A stretch of DNA of 64,000 nucleotides from JAMOBE01 sp039908285 (lineage in GTDB: Bacteria > Pseudomonadota > Alphaproteobacteria > Rhodospirillales > Rhodospirillaceae). The notes under the pieces are model-generated. The model ran no database searches and was not told where the DNA came from. It was given only the letters and a program-made list of their open reading frames with translations. The position numbers were made by a program, and so were the translations under genes. This document shows, in pieces, positions 62,821-64,000 of this stretch. Within the stretch, counting starts at the first letter, position 1; each line of letters opens with the position of its first letter. The stretch is taken from assembly GCA_039908285.1 (NCBI GenBank), contig JAMOBE010000001.1, positions 28,244 to 92,243 on the forward strand, in the 5' to 3' direction.

Positions 62821-63012
62821 TTGGGCGACGATGTCGCGGGCCTTGGCGATGGCCGGGGCGCCGCGGTCGACGATGTCAAGGGCGGTGAATTTCGGAACCT
62901 CGCCGTCCTGGCCATAGCGCCGCAGGACCTGGACGGTGCGGGTGTTGGCGCCGAAGTCCTCGGCGTCGATCTCTGGCCGTCGATGGGATGGAGCGTCACC
63001 GGCGGCGGGCCG
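62744..63012 (-). repeat. Toxin core copy C
   Basis: About 269 bp collinear with copy A, including the 165 bp missing from B and the same out-of-frame joint GACGGCCAGAGATCGAC. It ends abruptly at 63012 (GGCGGCGGGCCG), where copies A and B continue for about 60 bases with AAGACGATGGAGCCCTTCTC. Beyond lies the leader of an unrelated plus-strand gene. Confidence 0.75.
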
Positions 63013-63068
63013 TTTTCGCTTTACGAACATATTGAATGGAGGGAAAATCATTCGAAAGGAGACTTCAT

Positions 63069-63611
63069 ATGGCGAGAACAACCATGGGCCTGGCTGCCAT
63101 GCTGGCTCCTCTTGTCGGCTATTGCGCGCAGGCGCTGGCGGCGGATGTCTCGACCAAGAACCTACCCAAGATCGACAAACCGGGGCATTGGCGCAAGATG
63201 GGCCACGATGATGCCACGACGACCAGCAAATGTGTCGGCAACCCGGTGACCCCCCTCTGTGCAGTCGAAACGGTGCGTGCGTGTTTTGTGCGGGTGGAGG
63301 ATCTGTTGTGCGGAATCGCCATGGGTTTGGATGGGCCTGCGGGGATGGTGTCAAGAAAGAAATCCGTGGGCATCACTCTGAGGTATCGCATTACCGGAGC
63401 GCGGATATTGCGAGACCGGGACATCCCCCCGAACAAAAGGGATGGAAAGTGGAGCTGGAAAGCCGGTGATGTTCAGATTGATATGAAGGCGACAAAATGC
63501 TACGACGGCAGATGTCAGAAGGAAATTCGGCAAGCAACATCAACGACCTATGATGTGCGTAAATATGGCAACAGATGGGTGGTCATCGAGTGGGATACGC
63601 CTCGCTGGTAG
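63069..63611 (+). CDS. Exported hypothetical protein
   Basis: This 180-residue protein starts at ATG 63069 (MARTTMGLAAMLAPLVGYCA...ALAADV), a signal peptide, with AAAGGAG upstream. The mature part has paired Cys (SKCVGNPVTPLCAVETVRAC, KCYDGRCQKE) and strand-rich text (GITLRYRITGARILRD, TYDVRKYGNRWVVIEWD). No family is recognised. It is transcribed away from the toxin array and ends at a strong bidirectional terminator. It might be another periplasmic immunity-type protein, but nothing proves it. Confidence 0.65.
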   Translation: MARTTMGLAAMLAPLVGYCAQALAADVSTKNLPKIDKPGHWRKMGHDDATTTSKCVGNPVTPLCAVETVRACFVRVEDLLCGIAMGLDGPAGMVSRKKSVGITLRYRITGARILRDRDIPPNKRDGKWSWKAGDVQIDMKATKCYDGRCQKEIRQATSTTYDVRKYGNRWVVIEWDTPRW

Positions 63612-63621
63612 TATCGACGTG

Positions 63622-63651
63622 GCACGAGCCGGACACTTGTCCGGCTCGTGC
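63622..63651. terminator. Bidirectional hairpin terminator
   Basis: A perfect 13-bp stem GCACGAGCCGGAC (63622-63634) / GTCCGGCTCGTGC (63639-63651) with loop ACTT lies between the convergent exported-protein gene and a minus-strand pseudogene. It is followed by GTTATTG on the plus strand. Confidence 0.75.
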
Positions 63652-63658
63652 GTTATTG

Positions 63659-63990
63659 TCAACGAGTTTTTGTGAATCTGTAGTGATCTATGCGGTCTTT
63701 TTCCGTGTTGTTTGTTGCATCCAGTCGCCACTCTGCAAGCGCATCAAGCAACTGCTGACGTGTCTCGTCACCATTGGCGAGTATTTTCAGCGCATCCAGG
63801 GTCTGCGGTCCCATTTTGCCATCAGAACTGATTTTTCCCTTCCCAAGGTCCTTGTTTACCTCGTTGATGGCGTCCTGGATCAGAGTCCGTTAGGAAACAG
63901 TCACGCCCTAGACAAACTTGTCATAAGCCGGCATATGCTTGCGAAAAATATCATCGCAACCGAGTTATCCATAATTGACTCGTAGCATGT
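63659..63990 (-). pseudogene. Decayed peptidoglycan-binding / GH108-lysozyme-like gene
   Basis: On the minus strand, the frame ending at TGA 63659-63661 reads TLIQDAINEVNKDLGKGKIS, then SDGKMGPQTLDALKILANGD, then LLDALAEWRLDATNNTEKDR and IDHYRFTKTR. The DGKMGPQTLDAL segment is the peptidoglycan-binding motif seen at the C-terminus of GH108 muramidase-type proteins. Upstream the same frame contains TAA (near 63892) and TAG, yet protein-like text continues (CDDIFRKHMPAYDKFV). These in-frame stops indicate a pseudogene. The rest lies outside the window. Confidence 0.5.
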
Positions 63991-64000
63991 CTTCAGTCGC

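Noticed and set aside
62821..63354. Extension of toxin cassette C to an upstream start at 63354 or 63030.
   Set aside because: The added part is antisense to an exported-protein gene with its own signal peptide and ribosome site, and it has no similarity to core copies A and B.

Overview
The window is GC-rich (clearly above 60% by eye), gene-dense, chromosomal alphaproteobacterial DNA. The protein families and gene orders (xerD-aroK-aroB-corC, surA-pdxA-rsmA, hemC-hemD-mitofilin-hemY, alphaproteobacterial CarD and CheZ) suggest a motile member of the Rhodospirillales, such as a Magnetospirillum/Phaeospirillum-like spirillum. This placement is inferred from protein character and not from a database search.

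Layout. Positions 1-2.8 kb hold the end of ubiE, ubiB, a repeat-filled gap and a Sel1-repeat protein. From 2.9 to 11.4 kb lie uvrA, a CheY-like receiver, an O-antigen-ligase-like membrane protein, a SemiSWEET, a GAF/HD-GYP protein and a Cache-type sensor-like protein. From 11.6 to 15 kb are an orphan flagellin-like protein and a beta-hydroxyacid dehydrogenase / CoxG-like / panB cluster. From 15.2 to 16.9 kb are gene remnants, a membrane-anchored TPR protein and tRNA-Phe. From 17.0 to 21.5 kb, on the minus strand, is a compact cluster of a large two-part repeat protein, a small exported protein, a C39-like cysteine peptidase and a second exported protein; it resembles a functional-amyloid (Fap-like) export locus. 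A Crp/Fnr regulator lies nearby.

From 23.9 to 30.3 kb is the xerD / aroKB / corC block, followed by tRNA-Arg. From 31.8 to 55.5 kb is mostly housekeeping: polA, tRNA-Val, a decayed hicA with intact hicB, yifB, hemCD, mitofilin-like, hemY, surA-pdxA-rsmA, motAB, a flavin reductase, malonyl-CoA decarboxylase, a PIN-domain pair, glmS, glmU, gph and a pseudo-phosphoesterase. From 55.5 to 58.4 kb are carD, cheZ and a cytidylate-kinase-like gene.

From 58.4 kb to the right end the sequence is an accessory island. It contains a truncated AAA ATPase followed by three copies of one toxin core segment. Two copies carry different C-terminal toxin tips (a DUF6973-like domain and a BPSL0067-like amidase), and candidate immunity genes sit between the copies. 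This is the structure of an orphan polymorphic-toxin cassette array. Several families of palindromic intergenic repeats are scattered through the window; one copy has exact 17-bp terminal inverted repeats and a 10-bp target duplication. The two regions most worth following up are the C39/repeat-protein cluster (17.0-21.5 kb) and the toxin cassette array (58.6-63.0 kb).
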